Shown here: piece by piece, positions 10,916 through 22,904 of the stretch
Layout of the letters: each line of letters starts with the position of its first letter
How positions within the stretch are numbered: position 1 is the stretch's first letter
Source: Paramarasmius palmivorus
Taxonomy: Eukaryota; Basidiomycota; Agaricomycetes; Agaricales; Marasmiaceae
Direction of reading: 5' to 3'
Length of the DNA: 64,000 nucleotides
Assembly (NCBI GenBank): GCA_037176845.1
Contig: JAYKXP010000045.1
Span: forward strand, 62,001 to 126,000
The notes under the pieces: generated by a model
What the model was told of the DNA's origin: nothing
Seen by the model: only the letters and a program-made list of their open reading frames with translations
The model's database searches: none
Program-made: the position numbers and the translations under genes

Positions 10916-13900
10916 GTTTGCGTTCTCGCCTCATGTCAGCCTTCTCGCCGTCTTTTCCCCGCTTCTACCGAGTTGCGGGGAACCAGCTATCCTTGTTGGA
11001 ATGTCAGTCCACGATCTACCCTTAAAGCCAGATAGTCCTTGTGTATATTACACTGCGAATATAATGTCATGATATCATTATGAAGGCATAATACAACAGT
11101 CCGTTCTACTTAATGCTGTCAACAGCTCAGCGGTAGAGCGTCGGATTCCGGTGATCATAGTACTGTGTTCTGTCCTCAGCTGATCATGCCGCGAAGATGT
11201 GCGTCGGCTGTAAATAGAGGAAGCCAAAGTTGATGGGGAAGGAGAAGGACAAGCAAGGATCTTGTCCAAGGCGTCAATCTCGCTCGTTAGATCCGCACAT
11301 GCTTCTTCGACTAGCCCGCTCTTTCTTCCTCCATCTCCATGTCCAAACCATGTACACCTTCGACTTCCGTAGCGAGAGTAGGCGCTGGATGTGACCTAGT
11401 CATCGCTCACTTATATGAATATCCGCTGGACATGGCGTGGAGAGGACAGGGAGTGTCGGCGGTCGCGTTCAACAGTTCAGGAGTTGGGATGCGCATGTGT
11501 GTGTTGATATCGGGCCGTGCGAGGAAGGGAAGGACGAGAAGAGCTGGGGGTATTCGTGTCGAGTAGGCTTCCTCGGCGCTGTGGATGGTGAGGAGGAAGG
11601 ATCCGTCTGGTGGTTCAGCTAACACTCCTTCTAGTTCTTTACCTTCTCCTTCCTTTATCTCCTCCGACTCATCGCCCTGGTCGTGCTCCTACACCCCTTC
11701 AACCCCCTCACATTCCTCCAAAGAGCGAAATACCAACCCTTGGCGTTAGATGGGAAGGGGCGTAAAAGCTAGGAGTTCTTGTAGCCGTATCACCATCTTT
11801 GTGATGCTTTCCTCGTCTGCGGAGGTAGAGTTGTCGATGGAAGGGTTTCTGGGGTAGAGGCTGGAGTGGGCCAGGAGGGGCTGAGGAAGCCCTAGCTGCT
11901 GCTAACGCGGTGGATGCGATTGGGAAAGGTAGCTACGACAGGAATGACTACATAGATAGAGCTCACGTGACCGCTAGACCGGCTCGGACTATGCCGGTAG
12001 CCCCTACTACAAGGCGATGGAAGAAGGGGAAATCGACGGCCAAATCGGGTACGCGCGCTTGTACTTCGTCTCCTGTCTACAATGTTCAATGGTGTTAGCA
12101 GGAGAGTATGGAGGTAGAAGAAGCGTACCATCCACACCGGTTGATGGTCTATGGCTCCGAATGACCGAGAATGAGGGTTTGATTTTGGTCCTAGCCCTCG
12201 CTTCGTCATCCTACAGTTTGTCCAGATGCATCTCGTTCGGGTTCCGGACTGTAGTGATAGGGGCGTTCTTCTGATGCCTTTGCTTCGTTTGGTGGGTTAG
12301 AATTGTTGGGTGAAGGGTGCTGGGTAGAGTCACTGGAGCAAGGTAAAAAAAAAGAAGGCCAAATGGTGGACGCGCTTTGAATGGCCGCTTGGGCTTCGAC
12401 TTCTGTCTGTGGGATTCCAAGCCTTCAGCAGGGTAGGGGAAGGAGAGAATGAAGGAAAATGAGACGTATCATCCACATAGTTCTACCGTCTACCGTCTAT
12501 TGCTCCAAAGAGTCGAAAAGTTGATTCTGTCTTGTGTTGTGTCGTACGTGTCGTTGAGAACGACTAATATATGGCGTTGCGCGTACGTGGTGGCGAGGAA
12601 AGCGGCAGGCGTAGTGCAGGAAGGGGAAAGCGTATCCGTCGACGCGAAACGAAAATATGGCTAGGGTTAGGGCTGTGATGTCATTCGGCTTTCTAGGTCC
12701 GAGTCAACATGCTTTCCTGTCTTTCTGGGCGTTCGGAGCTCTGCTTCGCACCACCATGTTCGCCTGGTGTTTTTCTTTCTTGATGTAAGTTGTTCCAAGG
12801 TTGCTCAAAGCTTTTCTCTTTACCAAAACTATCCGCCTACATTAACCCTGCAATAAATGTTACTGAATGTTCCTCTAGTTCCCCGATAGTATGTCGGTTA
12901 TTACCCGCGCCTGTAACGGCCTCCGCGCGGAAGCTGAGTTCGACTCCCAGCCGGGGAGATAATGGAAGAACGTTGTGTTTTTCCTGGTTCTTATTTTCTA
13001 CAAGGTACCGTGTTTCTATTTACTACTCTACTAGTCGCTGTTTTCCCTTTCAGTTCCGTATTCTTGGTGGCGGATGTTGTCCAGGTAGATGTACATGTTG
13101 TTCTGACTTTGAGGTGTCACATCAGTTGCACCCTACAGCTTTCAACGTGCTGCGCGTGAATCTACCACATACCCTAGATTTCATTCGGTTTACGAACCAC
13201 TGCAGTTTGCGGGTAAGTCTCATACTTTTAGCTCGGAGTACGATATTTGATATTCAATTACTATGCACGCAGATCGCTGGCAGTACACCATTCAGTACGC
13301 GCGAAATTATCACAGTATTTGTATGAAGTGGGTCGATTCCCAGCCCGAGATTGACAAAGGCTTTTGCTGATCTTTATTCGTACGTATCGAATATCTGCAG
13401 GTCCGGCTCTTGGGGTTTTCCCCGTTGACGTCTTTGAATTTGCAAATCGCGCTGCCCAAACGGAGCGATCAACAGGTAGGTATCATCTGGCGCTGGGTGG
13501 GAGTCCTGACTAGAGAGTGAGCTAATGCAGGCCTTCAATCTAGACCCAACTGTTTGCGTACACCTATGCTCTTCGCCTGTATACAACAGCTGAACAGCTA
13601 GTTGTGATCTGGAGGTACGTTTCATTCTTTAATTCGTTACTCGTATGCCCGTTCCGTGCACGTACCTTCTACTCAGATACTACTCGATAGATTCTTGCCA
13701 ATACATCGGCTTTAGAGGTCAATGAGCAGATTCACACAAGCCACTGGTCCGGTGCATCGACAAAGCGCGCTTTTGGCAACTTTGGGATCTGATCATGAAA
13801 CTCATCATCCCAAGTTGTGATTGGCGCGTATTGAGGTCTTTTAACTTGATATCATTTCATGTTTCACGAAACCTATGTACCTGAGTCGCACGCAGCTTCT

Positions 13901-14920
13901 TGGTACTAATCTCAAAACACAGTATTGTTACCAGTTTCCGGTTTCGACTGGCACCTAGCCAAGGAATACACCGGGTCTGTTCGCTGTCATTCTCGTTGAA
14001 TCCTTCATCAAGCCCATTCAGGGAACCCTTAGTGCATCCATCCATTGACTCTGAAGTGAAGGGTCTCTCGCGGCTGGACGCTTTGATACAGAATCCACCT
14101 CGAACAACTAGCCAAGATTGGAATGCGAGCTCAAAATCAGCGCTCATCCCGCACTTCTTTACCCTAGCTTTTTATCCAGCGCTCAAATTGCTGATTCCTA
14201 CCCTGCTCGGGGGATACAAATACCATAATGTAGCTCCAGAATCAACCATTCTCCATCACCCAGAGTCAAGTAACTCAAACTATCGTCCTTCACCGTCGGT
14301 CTCTACCTCTTGGTATCCGCCGTCAATGCACGTCACTGTGTGGATAGCCAAGGTTGGGGTGCTGCATACGCTCTACTCGACAGGGGTCGTCTAGGACGGA
14401 ATGTGTCGTGAAGTCGAGACTGTAACAGGAAACACGTGTCGTCCGAGATTCGCGTGTTCACCGCTACCTGTGAGATTTGAGAGGTATAATTTGAGAGGGA
14501 CGGGGACGATGTGGGTTTATTGTTGTTTTCCATTTGCGCATTGAGTTGTTGACCGCATCGGTCTAGGTACAACTGCTATCGAAACCCAAATCGTTAAACA
14601 TGTGATGGAAATGTTCTTGTTGACACAGAAATCGCTTCATAGGCGCCGCATTGGTGAAAGACACCACAAGGAGCCCATGACTCTTTGAAGCTCGAAGATT
14701 TACCAGACCATAAGGGAGCATAAGTATCGTCGTCGAAGGAAAAAACGAGAGAAAAAAGCGCCACGCAGCAATCACATAGTGCGCCAAAAGTGTTGAATGT
14801 TAGATCCAAGTCCCACGCATTAGCGTCTCGACAGCAGGATATGCAATATAAAATTAGCTGTTATTCGTTGAGGTCGTAGTGTCAGTGGGGAGACGAAGAA
14901 AGATCGTCGTGACCAGAATC
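10916..14920. other. Long stretch without a supported protein gene
   Basis: No frame of convincing length or family was found. The stretch holds a tRNA 5'-half-like sequence at 11122-11150 and a tRNA-like gene at 12880-12958. A possible isolated T-arm lies near 13327-13346. The longest open frame (13900-14394, about 164 codons) has no recognisable domain and biased composition. Confidence 0.4.
12880..12958 (+). tRNA. tRNA-like gene, Asp-type body with GUA at the anticodon position
   Basis: The sequence folds as acceptor TCCCCGA/CCGGGGA (last pair mismatched), D arm GTAT..TTAC, a perfect 5-bp anticodon stem (CGCGC/GCGCG), a T arm with one mismatch around TTCGACT, and G as the discriminator. 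The loop between the anticodon stems has 14 nt, so a 7-nt intron is implied. The anticodon position then reads GUA (Tyr), although the body resembles tRNA-Asp. A TTTTT terminator lies about 20 nt downstream. Two mismatches and the odd identity suggest a decaying copy. Confidence 0.45.
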
Positions 14921-14926
14921 AAGAGT

Positions 14927-14996
14927 TGGGCGCCTAATGTGATGTCACGCGAAGCCGGTTGCCACGTGGCTAATCTTTTCTCTTTCCTCAACGACG
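14927..14996 (+). promoter_or_regulatory. Family A leader with CCACGTGG
   Basis: GGCGCCTAATGTGATGTCA is followed by GCCACGTGGC (palindrome at 14962-14969), a CT-rich tract and an ATG at 14998, in the same arrangement as at 8337 and 41855. Confidence 0.6.
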
Positions 14997-14997
14997 A

Positions 14998-16720
14998 TGT
15001 CGCTGCACTCACTGCTCCATCACAATGCCGATTCTCCAAAAGTTTGCTCATTAAACACTTGGAATCCCACCTAGGATAAGCTATTGCAGGGATAGAAGAT
15101 GGGTCGTCGATATTAACGGTACATCTTCTGTCTTCAATCTTCTGTTCTTATCTGATGGTCCGACAGGAAAAGCATTGACTGAGATGGGTATTGTTCAGAT
15201 ATGAGCATTCCTACGGTGAAGACATTATCGACACACTGGTGCGTCTCACGATCCTCCCCTTTGTGCTTTTCTTCATATTAACCCAACAGGCCATGCTCGA
15301 CTTGTACCATTCCATTGCAAAGAAGATATTACTCCCAAGGATTTCAACCTCCTCTCCTGAGCTCAAATCGGCCTTTATGCGACACCTTGAACTCGATCAA
15401 CGACGGGCAAGGCTTTCTCTGACTCAACGGCGTTAGAAGAAACACGTCCACAGCCGACGCGCTCAGAACAGCGTGTACAACGTCCCAACGCATCCATCTA
15501 CCACGCGAACTTGCATCTTGGACCCCTACGACATGCTGGTATCGATCAGCGACTCTATTCTTTCCACGGATACCAGTGCCGAATCTGCGAGAACGAAAGG
15601 CTACATCGTGCTTGCGGTACGTTCTCTGTTCCTGTCTACCATTGTGATACTGGGACCAACCTTTCTTCCAGGTTTTGAGGACACCATCCACTCTCCAAGT
15701 CCGCAGAAGAAGCGTTAAACACAATGATGCCGTCTAATCCTCCCCTTCCACCGCCTACCCAAACAAACATCTGCCAGGAAGCCTCGATATTACCCCACAT
15801 ATCGCACCCTGTATCCTTTGATATACGACTTCTGCATCCGCCTTTGACGAGATTCACATTACTCTCTAGTCGGTTTCCCGTGGATTCCCCTTCTTCCTGC
15901 AACACGCCCCCAAAAAGATACCTTTCCTCTAACTCTGCTGTCGCCTTCCGTTTTTCGTTCCCTCACTGGGATGCTGTGCCGCCCACATCCCCTCGGTACC
16001 TTTGTTATCGCAGTCTACCTTCGGATTACTCCGATATTCCTTCTCTGCGTCCCGCGGAGTTTGAAGCATCATATCCGACAACGCTCATACTAGGCGCCCT
16101 CTCTCCGCATCGAGTTTTCCGATCATATTGCTCGTCCTCTCACAACGCCTCTAACCCATGCCTATCCCTCACCCCGATACCCGATACACCCATCTCCTGT
16201 TTCCGTTTGACGTATGGGTTCGGAAGACGCATAGGGTATGAAGGAACCCAAGAGGATAACGAAAACGTCACCGTCTCTCGCTCGTACAACGAAGGAAGGC
16301 GCTCTCGGTACGGTCGAGGGTTGGGACGAGGATGAACATACTGCGCCCTTTGAGGAAAGGAAGGAAAAAAATGGGATTAATCTTATGTTGAAGGTTCGTA
16401 CAGGTTTTTGTCCGGGTGCTGATGCTAACCCGATAACACATAGATCTCCCTTCTTCACACAAGATATCTGCCTCGTTGTCATCAGGAAAGGGATATGAAT
16501 TGATACTTGATGATCATACTTCGCTGCAAGAAGGGAGTCTGAAATGCGGAGAGGGATATCTTGGTGACAGGTATGTGTTGAATCGTGCAATCGCTTCCCC
16601 GGCCTTACGCTAAACTGGCAACGGATGGATCTCCCTGATGTTTGGGGATATGAATCCAGAGATGACGGAAGTCTGGTTACAGGAATATGTCTGTCTTCGT
16701 AACTACATAGCATTCGTTGT
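14998..16720 (+). pseudogene. Family A gene copy, degenerate
   Basis: The first exon starts ATGTCGCTGCACTC and stops early in frame. The following intron (about 15118-15168) ends in the family's TCTGATGGTCCGACAG. A later exon (SAESARTKGYIVLA, near 15575-15620) matches YSARKKGYMVLM at 23.3 kb and is followed by a GT..AG intron at the same place. The 3' part at 16120-16340 aligns with 23930-24160. Stops and indels break the frame. No domain is recognised. Confidence 0.5.
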
Positions 16721-16825
16721 GTTTAGAGTGGGGATTGCTTCGAATAGAGAAACAATGTATCCACTGGCTAGGGTCCAACTCAGCGGGTGATCACGACAGC
16801 AAAATACAGCACTTTCATGACATAC

Positions 16826-16977
16826 GCGGCGTCTAATCGAGGGCGGTCATCTGATGAAGGCGCGACTGATATGGGACAATCTTCTTGAACCGCAATCAGA
16901 GGAGAAGAGTTAAAAAAGCTGTGCGTAGCTGTTCCTATGTACGCCCAAACCCCACTAATCCTTGGTGTACAGAAATG
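16826..16977 (+). promoter_or_regulatory. F-box family leader element
   Basis: GGCGTCTAAT, GTCATCTGATGA and CTTCTTGAACCGCAATC occur in the order seen at 26882. An intron-like GT..AG interval follows and ends just before the ATG at 16978. Confidence 0.5.
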
Positions 16978-17100
16978 TGCGAACATCTGCCGCTCGTCTC
17001 GCGTTCGAACTCTCCAATCCAGAATGTACGTCCGGAAGTTTTTTTCAGCATCTCTAAATTGGCTCTGATACGTGACCTCCCGTTCTCGTGTTGATGGATA
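16978..17100 (+). pseudogene. F-box gene remnant, N-terminus only
   Basis: The first about 25 codons (CEHLPLVSRSNSPIQNVRPEV) are clearly related to the F-box fragment at 27054 (SEHLPLVTRSNPPIQTVPPEV). The frame then breaks and stops near 17095. The sequence to about 17450 has lost recognisable F-box similarity. Confidence 0.65.
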
Positions 17101-18062
17101 ATGCTCAGTGTAATCAGAACACTCCGTAACCTTCCCCTGCGAGGAAAAGCACCGGAAGATCTTGATGATAGGTTCTTCGTTTCTATCGATGTGATACACG
17201 CTGTCCCCAAAGATCCCGCACCTACCGATTCCCTTCCACCTGCCATCATCCTTACTCAACCCTTGCCGCCGTCTATCCAATACAATTAAAGGTCGATGCT
17301 CTATATCTTACTAAACCAACCGCCTACGCTGGTGTTTCATACACTTTGCACCATAGGCCAGCCACGACGCAGAATATCTATGGGACATCTCACCTCTGGC
17401 TGTCATCAGTCTTTCGCATGTCTGGGATCTGGCTAATTCATCAATGGTACGTTCTATTATATTACTATATTGTCAAAGTGGCTGACAGATAGCGTACCTT
17501 AGCTACAGTATCTCCGAAATCGAAAGAACATAACATACTGTATAACCTATACGCCATTCGTTTTCCCTTTCGCATACAAGGAGACGGGTTGCTTTCTATC
17601 ACATCCATCATCCCGTCTTCTACCGCTCCCGCCTATCCTCGATTACACCTTTTCAATAGGTGGCTACTGACTGCTTACTATGCTTGCGTGTCAGAAATGA
17701 TTTAGATGTCCGTGTAGCTTGTTAATTTCCTTTATGGGCATGCTATTCGATAGTTGGCAGTGAACTCCTGTCGCTGGTGTGTTGCTCATTGCCGTGAATT
17801 GCTGTGCCAGGACATTGTATAGCCCCATAATAATACATCCCAATACAGCCTCTCTCGACCAGATCAGTCCATATCAGATTCCGAGTTTAGTTCACGCACG
17901 AGGTATTGTGGCTATAGAAAGCCCGAGCACTGCCCTCATTGACTCTCGGCGTTTGAGTGGTTGTACTATGCTGTAAACGCATGGCAGCAGCTTATACTAA
18001 TATATTCTGTTCAATGATGCTTGACTTCAGCGGCGACTGCTCTGCTCTTTCCCGCTCTCGCG
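17101..18062. other. Intergenic, nothing recognised
   Basis: This stretch lies between the F-box remnant and the NACHT gene. No reading frame, repeat or RNA gene that can be supported was seen. It must contain the NACHT gene's promoter, but no clear TATA box was identified. Confidence 0.35.
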
Positions 18063-21000
18063 ATGCCAAAAGTCGAGTCATCCAAGTGTATCGCCAATCA
18101 CCGAGTCCTGGCACCAGGATCTTCAAGAACTGGTGCCGATGATAGAAGGCTTCTTCGACCGAGTGACGAATCAGGCTCACATCATCAGCCTACTGGTTCT
18201 ACTCACCAATACTCCGACCATCCTCCTTCCGACAATGCATTTCGTTACTTTTCATGTACCGATCTCTCGACGAACCATCTATTTCCTGACCCGAGCTACT
18301 ACAATCAGCCAACGGATCGCAATCAGCAATACTCACATTCTGTTTTCTCCGATGCATATTCTCTCTCTCCATCAACCAATTTCACGATGCACCGATCATT
18401 ACCTCCACCAAGCTACCACCCGGTCCCTCACCAACAAACTGATCCCATTCCACAACCCAATTTCAATCATGTTACCCCTTCGTCTTTGTCACATGCACGC
18501 ACGATGTACCATGCATCTCCTGCATCCCCTCAACCGGGCGATCATTCAGACACAAATCAGCCAGCTGAAATCAGTCAGCAACACTCTGCAGGTTCTAACC
18601 AACCGGATGTTCAGCGATATTTATCATATCCCAATCCCAATCCCAATCCTATTACCCCTTCCTCTTTGTCGCATGCATATCCTCAACCAAGCGACCAGTC
18701 AGGCACCAATCATCCAGCTGAAATCAGTCAGCAATACTCTGCAGGTCCTAACCAACTGGCTGTTAAGCGATATTCGTCATATCCCAATCCCAATCCTATT
18801 ATCCCTGCCCCCGCGTTACCTGCGTTCGCAACATATCATTCATATTCTGAATGGAGCAATCGTTCAGACACCAATCCGCCAGCTGATCATAGTCAGGGAT
18901 ACTCTGCAGATTCAAACCAACCGACTGTTCATCGATATTCCAATCCCAATCCCAATCCCAATCCTATTATCCCAGCCCCCACGTCACCTGCGTTCGCAAT
19001 GCACCATCCATATCCTCACACGAGCGATCATTCACTGGCAGACACCGACCAGACAACTGATTTCAGTCAGGAATACCCTTTTTATACCAACGTTGACGAT
19101 GCCACCTCTTCCTCTTCCTTGATTGCCGTTACGAAGCACTTCCCAAGTAATCACTCTCATCCCGACTCCCATCCCAGCCGGCATTCATACCACGATTTTG
19201 TCAATACATCCCCTCCCTCTTCATCTACTTATGCGCCGGACAACGGAATGTCAACTACACATTTACCACAAGCATTGGTATCTAATTCTGGCAACATTAG
19301 CATTCATCAAGGGCAGTTGAACAATGTTAGTGGTGATCAGACAAACTGGAATTATACTGTGTATCCAAATGACCGTATGTTTATTTTTCTGCTAAGTTTC
19401 AGGGCTATTCTGATTTTTCTTCAGCAATGCAAATGCTTTGGAATGAGATAGCTAGCGTGGGGGCTATGTATAACTCCAGCGCCCGCTATCCGCAGCCTCG
19501 GTGTCACGAAGATACACGTAAAGAGATCCAGGCATCTATACTCAATTGGGCTCGATCTGAGGACCCGACAACGGAGCGTTTGCTTTGGTTATCAGGCCCT
19601 GCCGGTGCGGGGAAGTCTGCTATCGCCCAGACAATCGCAGAGAAAACCGACCCGGAAGGAATGCTTGTATCAAGCTTTTTCTTTTGGCGCGATGACCCAC
19701 AACGGAACAATCCATCGCGGCTGTTTCTTGTCATTGCATATGACTTAGCCTGCAAATTCCCACAGTTCCGAGGTCGTCTCGAACAGGTTATCAAGCAGAC
19801 CCCAAGCGTCTTGAAGGCATCCCACAATGTACAGCTCGAGAAGTTGATCCTCGAGCCATGGTCAATGCTATCGCATACTGAATGTGGTGGGCTTATAGTG
19901 ATTGATGCGCTCGATGAATGCTCCACAGGTCGCGAACAGCAAGAGGTTCTACACCTCATTGCATCATTCCTTTCAAAATATCACAAGCCCCTACCCCGAA
20001 TTCTCCTTTGTAGTCGACCTGAACCCTCGATTCGAGAGACACTTGACCACAAGGACTTTTGTCTCCCTGTACGCCGGCTCAGTCTCGATAACAATTCGGA
20101 AACAAGAAATGATATCAAGTGCTTTCTACGTGATGGTTTTTCTCAGATAAGGGAGAGCCCCCGATGCAAGGACTTTGACTTTCCAATCCCCTGGCCTTCA
20201 GATTCAGACATTGACAGTCTGGCTTGGAATGCCTGTGGACAGTTTATCTACGCCCAAACTGTCCTCAGGTTTGTGGAGGATGAGTACTATAATCCATGTG
20301 AACAACTCAAATGGATTCTTGGGGAATGCCGTGATGCAGAAGCTAGCTCTCTGTTTGAGCCGCTAGATATTCTCTATCGCCAAATCCTTTCCACCTGTCC
20401 GAGACGTAAGCAATTGCTGGATGTTCTGGGTGCAATTATATATGGCTGGTTTTTGGCGTCCGAACATCTCCCATCCTGCACATCAACCACTATCGAGATC
20501 TTCTACGGACTACCCCGTGGCGATGTGGTGTCAACACTACGTGGAATGCATTCTGTGATTGATGTTTGCAAGGATGGCACCTTCCGTATCTATCACAAGT
20601 CCTTCAGGGATTTTTTGGAGGACAAGTGCCGTTCCCATGAATACTTCATTGATGAGAATGTGTACTGTGACAACTTCTTTGTCCCTCGTGCACTCCAACT
20701 TGTGGCTGACTTTGTGAAAAAGGGATTCCATCCCAGGTACATTTCTTTGCCTTTCTTCTCATTTGTCGTGCTTATGAATCTCCTAGCTCCTTTGATAAAT
20801 TTGCAGAAGATGATATTGACTTTGTTCTGCCGGTTACTGGGCACATCATTGAGGAACTTTATGGCACCAACACAGATCCCAAAAATAACCCACTGCTCGA
20901 GCATATATCTCACTATGCAGCAAGTATTAGCCCTACAGACTATTTTGATTTTCTGATCAAAGCTTCAATCTGGATTGATTATATTGGTCCATTTTGGGAA

Positions 21001-22147
21001 CTACCTTTGTTGTTTCAGAAACAGTCCAGCATACATTCCTTTGCTCAGCAGTGGAACATTCCATGGCTTACCCTTCAAGTCAGAGCAGAAAGCAGCCTGT
21101 CATGCCAGACCATCAACGACTTCTCAATGTTGCTCAGTCTCTTGACAATGGACATTGTACAAGATTCAGAGGCTTTTGGTTTGTACCCGCCACTGATGTC
21201 AAATCTTCAAGTTGTTGGGGTCATTGAAGGCTACAATTGTCCATGCAAAAACCGGTTCTCTCCTTCCCATCTCTGTGTGGATGGAGATTATTCAGTCTCA
21301 TTTGGCCCAGGGATTATGGTTTGGCTTACTCGGTTTGTGAAGGAAGGAGTTCCACATGATTATTTAGTACTTGCAGGGATTGGTATGGAATGGCTCAGAG
21401 TTCAAGAAGAAACATCACCACTCATTCAAGATATTAACTATCATATGAAGAAGGTAAATCCCTTCCTTAATGTTGTATTTACTGAACTAAACTTATCTAT
21501 CAAGTTTGATATATTAGAGCGACGCATAGGCTTTACAGACGAGGTTCGTGTTGAAGAATGCTGTCGGTGGTTAAATGTACAAAATATTCTTCAGGACTCT
21601 TCACAATGCTCATGAAAATTACAGGTTTCGCCCCATCCACAAGAATTTACCACAGGAGATTGCAATGCCTACTCCGCTCGGCTCCTCAAATGCTACATGG
21701 CTTTGTTTGACCGGCTGGATCAATATTCTGTTGGACAATTTCCCAAGTGGTGGGATTGGGCTGAAGCAGCAGAAACCTTGAAATCTGCTGCTCACTTATG
21801 TGGTGCTGAACTTGGAATCCTCAAGGCTTTTGTCTGGTGTTTGGACATATGTAGGATTGATGAAATGGATTGGTGTCTAGAGTGGCTTGAGGTGAGCTCT
21901 GTGCTGCCTAAACAGGGGATGAAAATTAATCAGTCAGCAGTCATTTCCCCCAGTTCACGCAAGCAAGACAAAAGAAGCTATTTCAAAGTATAATGCACTC
22001 AAAAAACGTATTGCACCCTTGCTTAGTACCAAGAATGATTGGAAAGCAGGCCGACTATCCAAAAGCGATTTACGCAGGATGCTATTTGGAGAGCTAGCAC
22101 CCGATATCGACTCGAGCATACTTCAAGGTTTAAATTCAAAAGTATAA
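18063..22147 (+). CDS. NACHT-domain NTPase (NLR-like, 1269 residues)
   Basis: This is a predicted STAND-type NTPase of the fungal NLR class, cytoplasmic. Six exons: 18063-19374, 19425-20736, 20787-21453, 21505-21576, 21625-21891 and 21968-22147; phases agree and the total is 3810 nt. Residues 1-410 are low-complexity Pro/Ser/His/Gln/Asn sequence with tandem units. A short GNISIHQGQLNNVSGDQ motif, common before basidiomycete NACHT domains, follows. The NACHT has a Walker A loop (SGPAGAGKSAIAQTIAE) and a Walker B (LIVIDALDECS). The about 600-residue C-terminus is not recognised, and no WD40, ankyrin or TPR repeats are visible. The last acceptor (AAG) was chosen because it opens a 60-codon frame ending LQGLNSKV; the 3' end is the least certain part. 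An upstream in-frame ATG at 18021 is possible. It probably acts in non-self recognition, which is inferred from family knowledge. Confidence 0.85.
18480..19100 (+). repeat. Intragenic tandem repeats in the NACHT N-terminus
   Basis: About four imperfect units of roughly 50 codons share the pattern D-T-N-x-P-A-E-I-S-Q-Q-Y-S-A-G-x-N-Q, R-Y-x-S-Y-P-N-P-N-P and I-x-P-A-P/S-S-L. The Asn-Pro tracts are themselves a minisatellite of AATCCC units whose number differs between repeats. Such repeats expand and contract easily, giving length variation between strains. Confidence 0.85.
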
Positions 22148-22820
22148 CTGTCAGCTTATTAGATGCACTGAGGCTAACCATATTGAATACCTAGTGGAAC
22201 TCGCTGACTTGGTGGGATATCTTGAGAGATCATTATAGCAGGACATATTATGAGCAGTGTTGGAGAGATGTGTTGCACAACTATGTTCAGAAACTGGAAC
22301 ATAAATAATCAGGTCCCCCAAGTGGTGTCACCAATTTGAATTGGGGACACTCCTTGCCTCAAGATATGCATATCAACCCCTGCCGTCACCACCATCACCA
22401 ATATCGAGACTGGGAATGGCTGGTAGACATTGTAGGCCTCACGGTGCCAATCTTAGTAGTAGGAACACAGCAAAGGACGGGCTTAGGAGCCAGATTCAAT
22501 GAGAGTATGTTGCAGCATGGCTTATATATGGGACTACCTTGTAAATTACAATACCAGACATCTTTCCGAAGAACTGTACCCGTCTAGCTAGCACACGAAA
22601 ACAATAGTCTCATTGCATAAAAGTATGGTCTGGGCTGAAAATTCGAAGAACAGTCACGGTGTTAATCATGCATTGGAGGTTATACCTCCCATCCCTCGTA
22701 ACTGTTCAAACAAGACATACCTGGGAATAGCACACGCTGCAAAGAGAACTACACCTTGCCAGCCTGAGGAAGATGAATCTTGAATACAACTTGAATGCGA
22801 CGATCATCAGGAACCAAGAG
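22148..22820. other. Intergenic, possible extra 3' exon of the NACHT gene
   Basis: A short frame ending at about 22240 (VELADLVGYLERSL) reads like protein and could be an alternative last exon, but its splice phase does not fit the model. Beyond it nothing is recognised before the family A leader at 22821. Confidence 0.3.
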
Positions 22821-22895
22821 GTGGGCGCCAAATTTGACGTCAGATGACAGGTGTCCTCATGACATCTGTTTGGAATGCCACGTGGCAATCTTTTT
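22821..22895 (+). promoter_or_regulatory. Family A leader, fullest version
   Basis: GGCGCCAAATTTGACGTCAG (a perfect TGACGTCA at 22835-22842) is followed by a GACAGGTGTCC near-palindrome and GCCACGTGGC (CCACGTGG at 22878-22885). A CT-rich tract follows. This copy has both palindromes intact. Confidence 0.65.
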
Positions 22896-22904
22896 CTTTT
22901 CCTC

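Noticed and set aside
11122..11150. tRNA-Arg gene
   Set aside because: AGCTCAGCGGTAGAGC and TCGGATTCCGG look like the D and anticodon arms, but no matching 3' half, T-arm or acceptor follows. At best it is a fragment.
12662..12672. Interstitial telomere repeat (TAGGGTTAGGG)
   Set aside because: Fewer than two full units, which is expected by chance.
13327..13346. tRNA T-arm (GGGTCGATTCCC)
   Set aside because: The B-box match is good, but no D-arm or acceptor partner fits upstream.
13900..14394. 164-codon open frame
   Set aside because: Proline/serine-biased and without any domain, and an overlapping minus-strand frame is similarly open; coding status not supported.
18133..19122. A 329-codon open frame overlapping the NACHT gene's first exon in another frame
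   Set aside because: It is open only because the repeats lack stops in that frame. Its Ile/Pro/Leu/His repeat composition is a shadow, and the other frame leads through a valid splice into the NACHT domain.
22336..22587. 83-codon frame with a His-rich start
   Set aside because: No ATG start, no family and no splice support; composition looks random.
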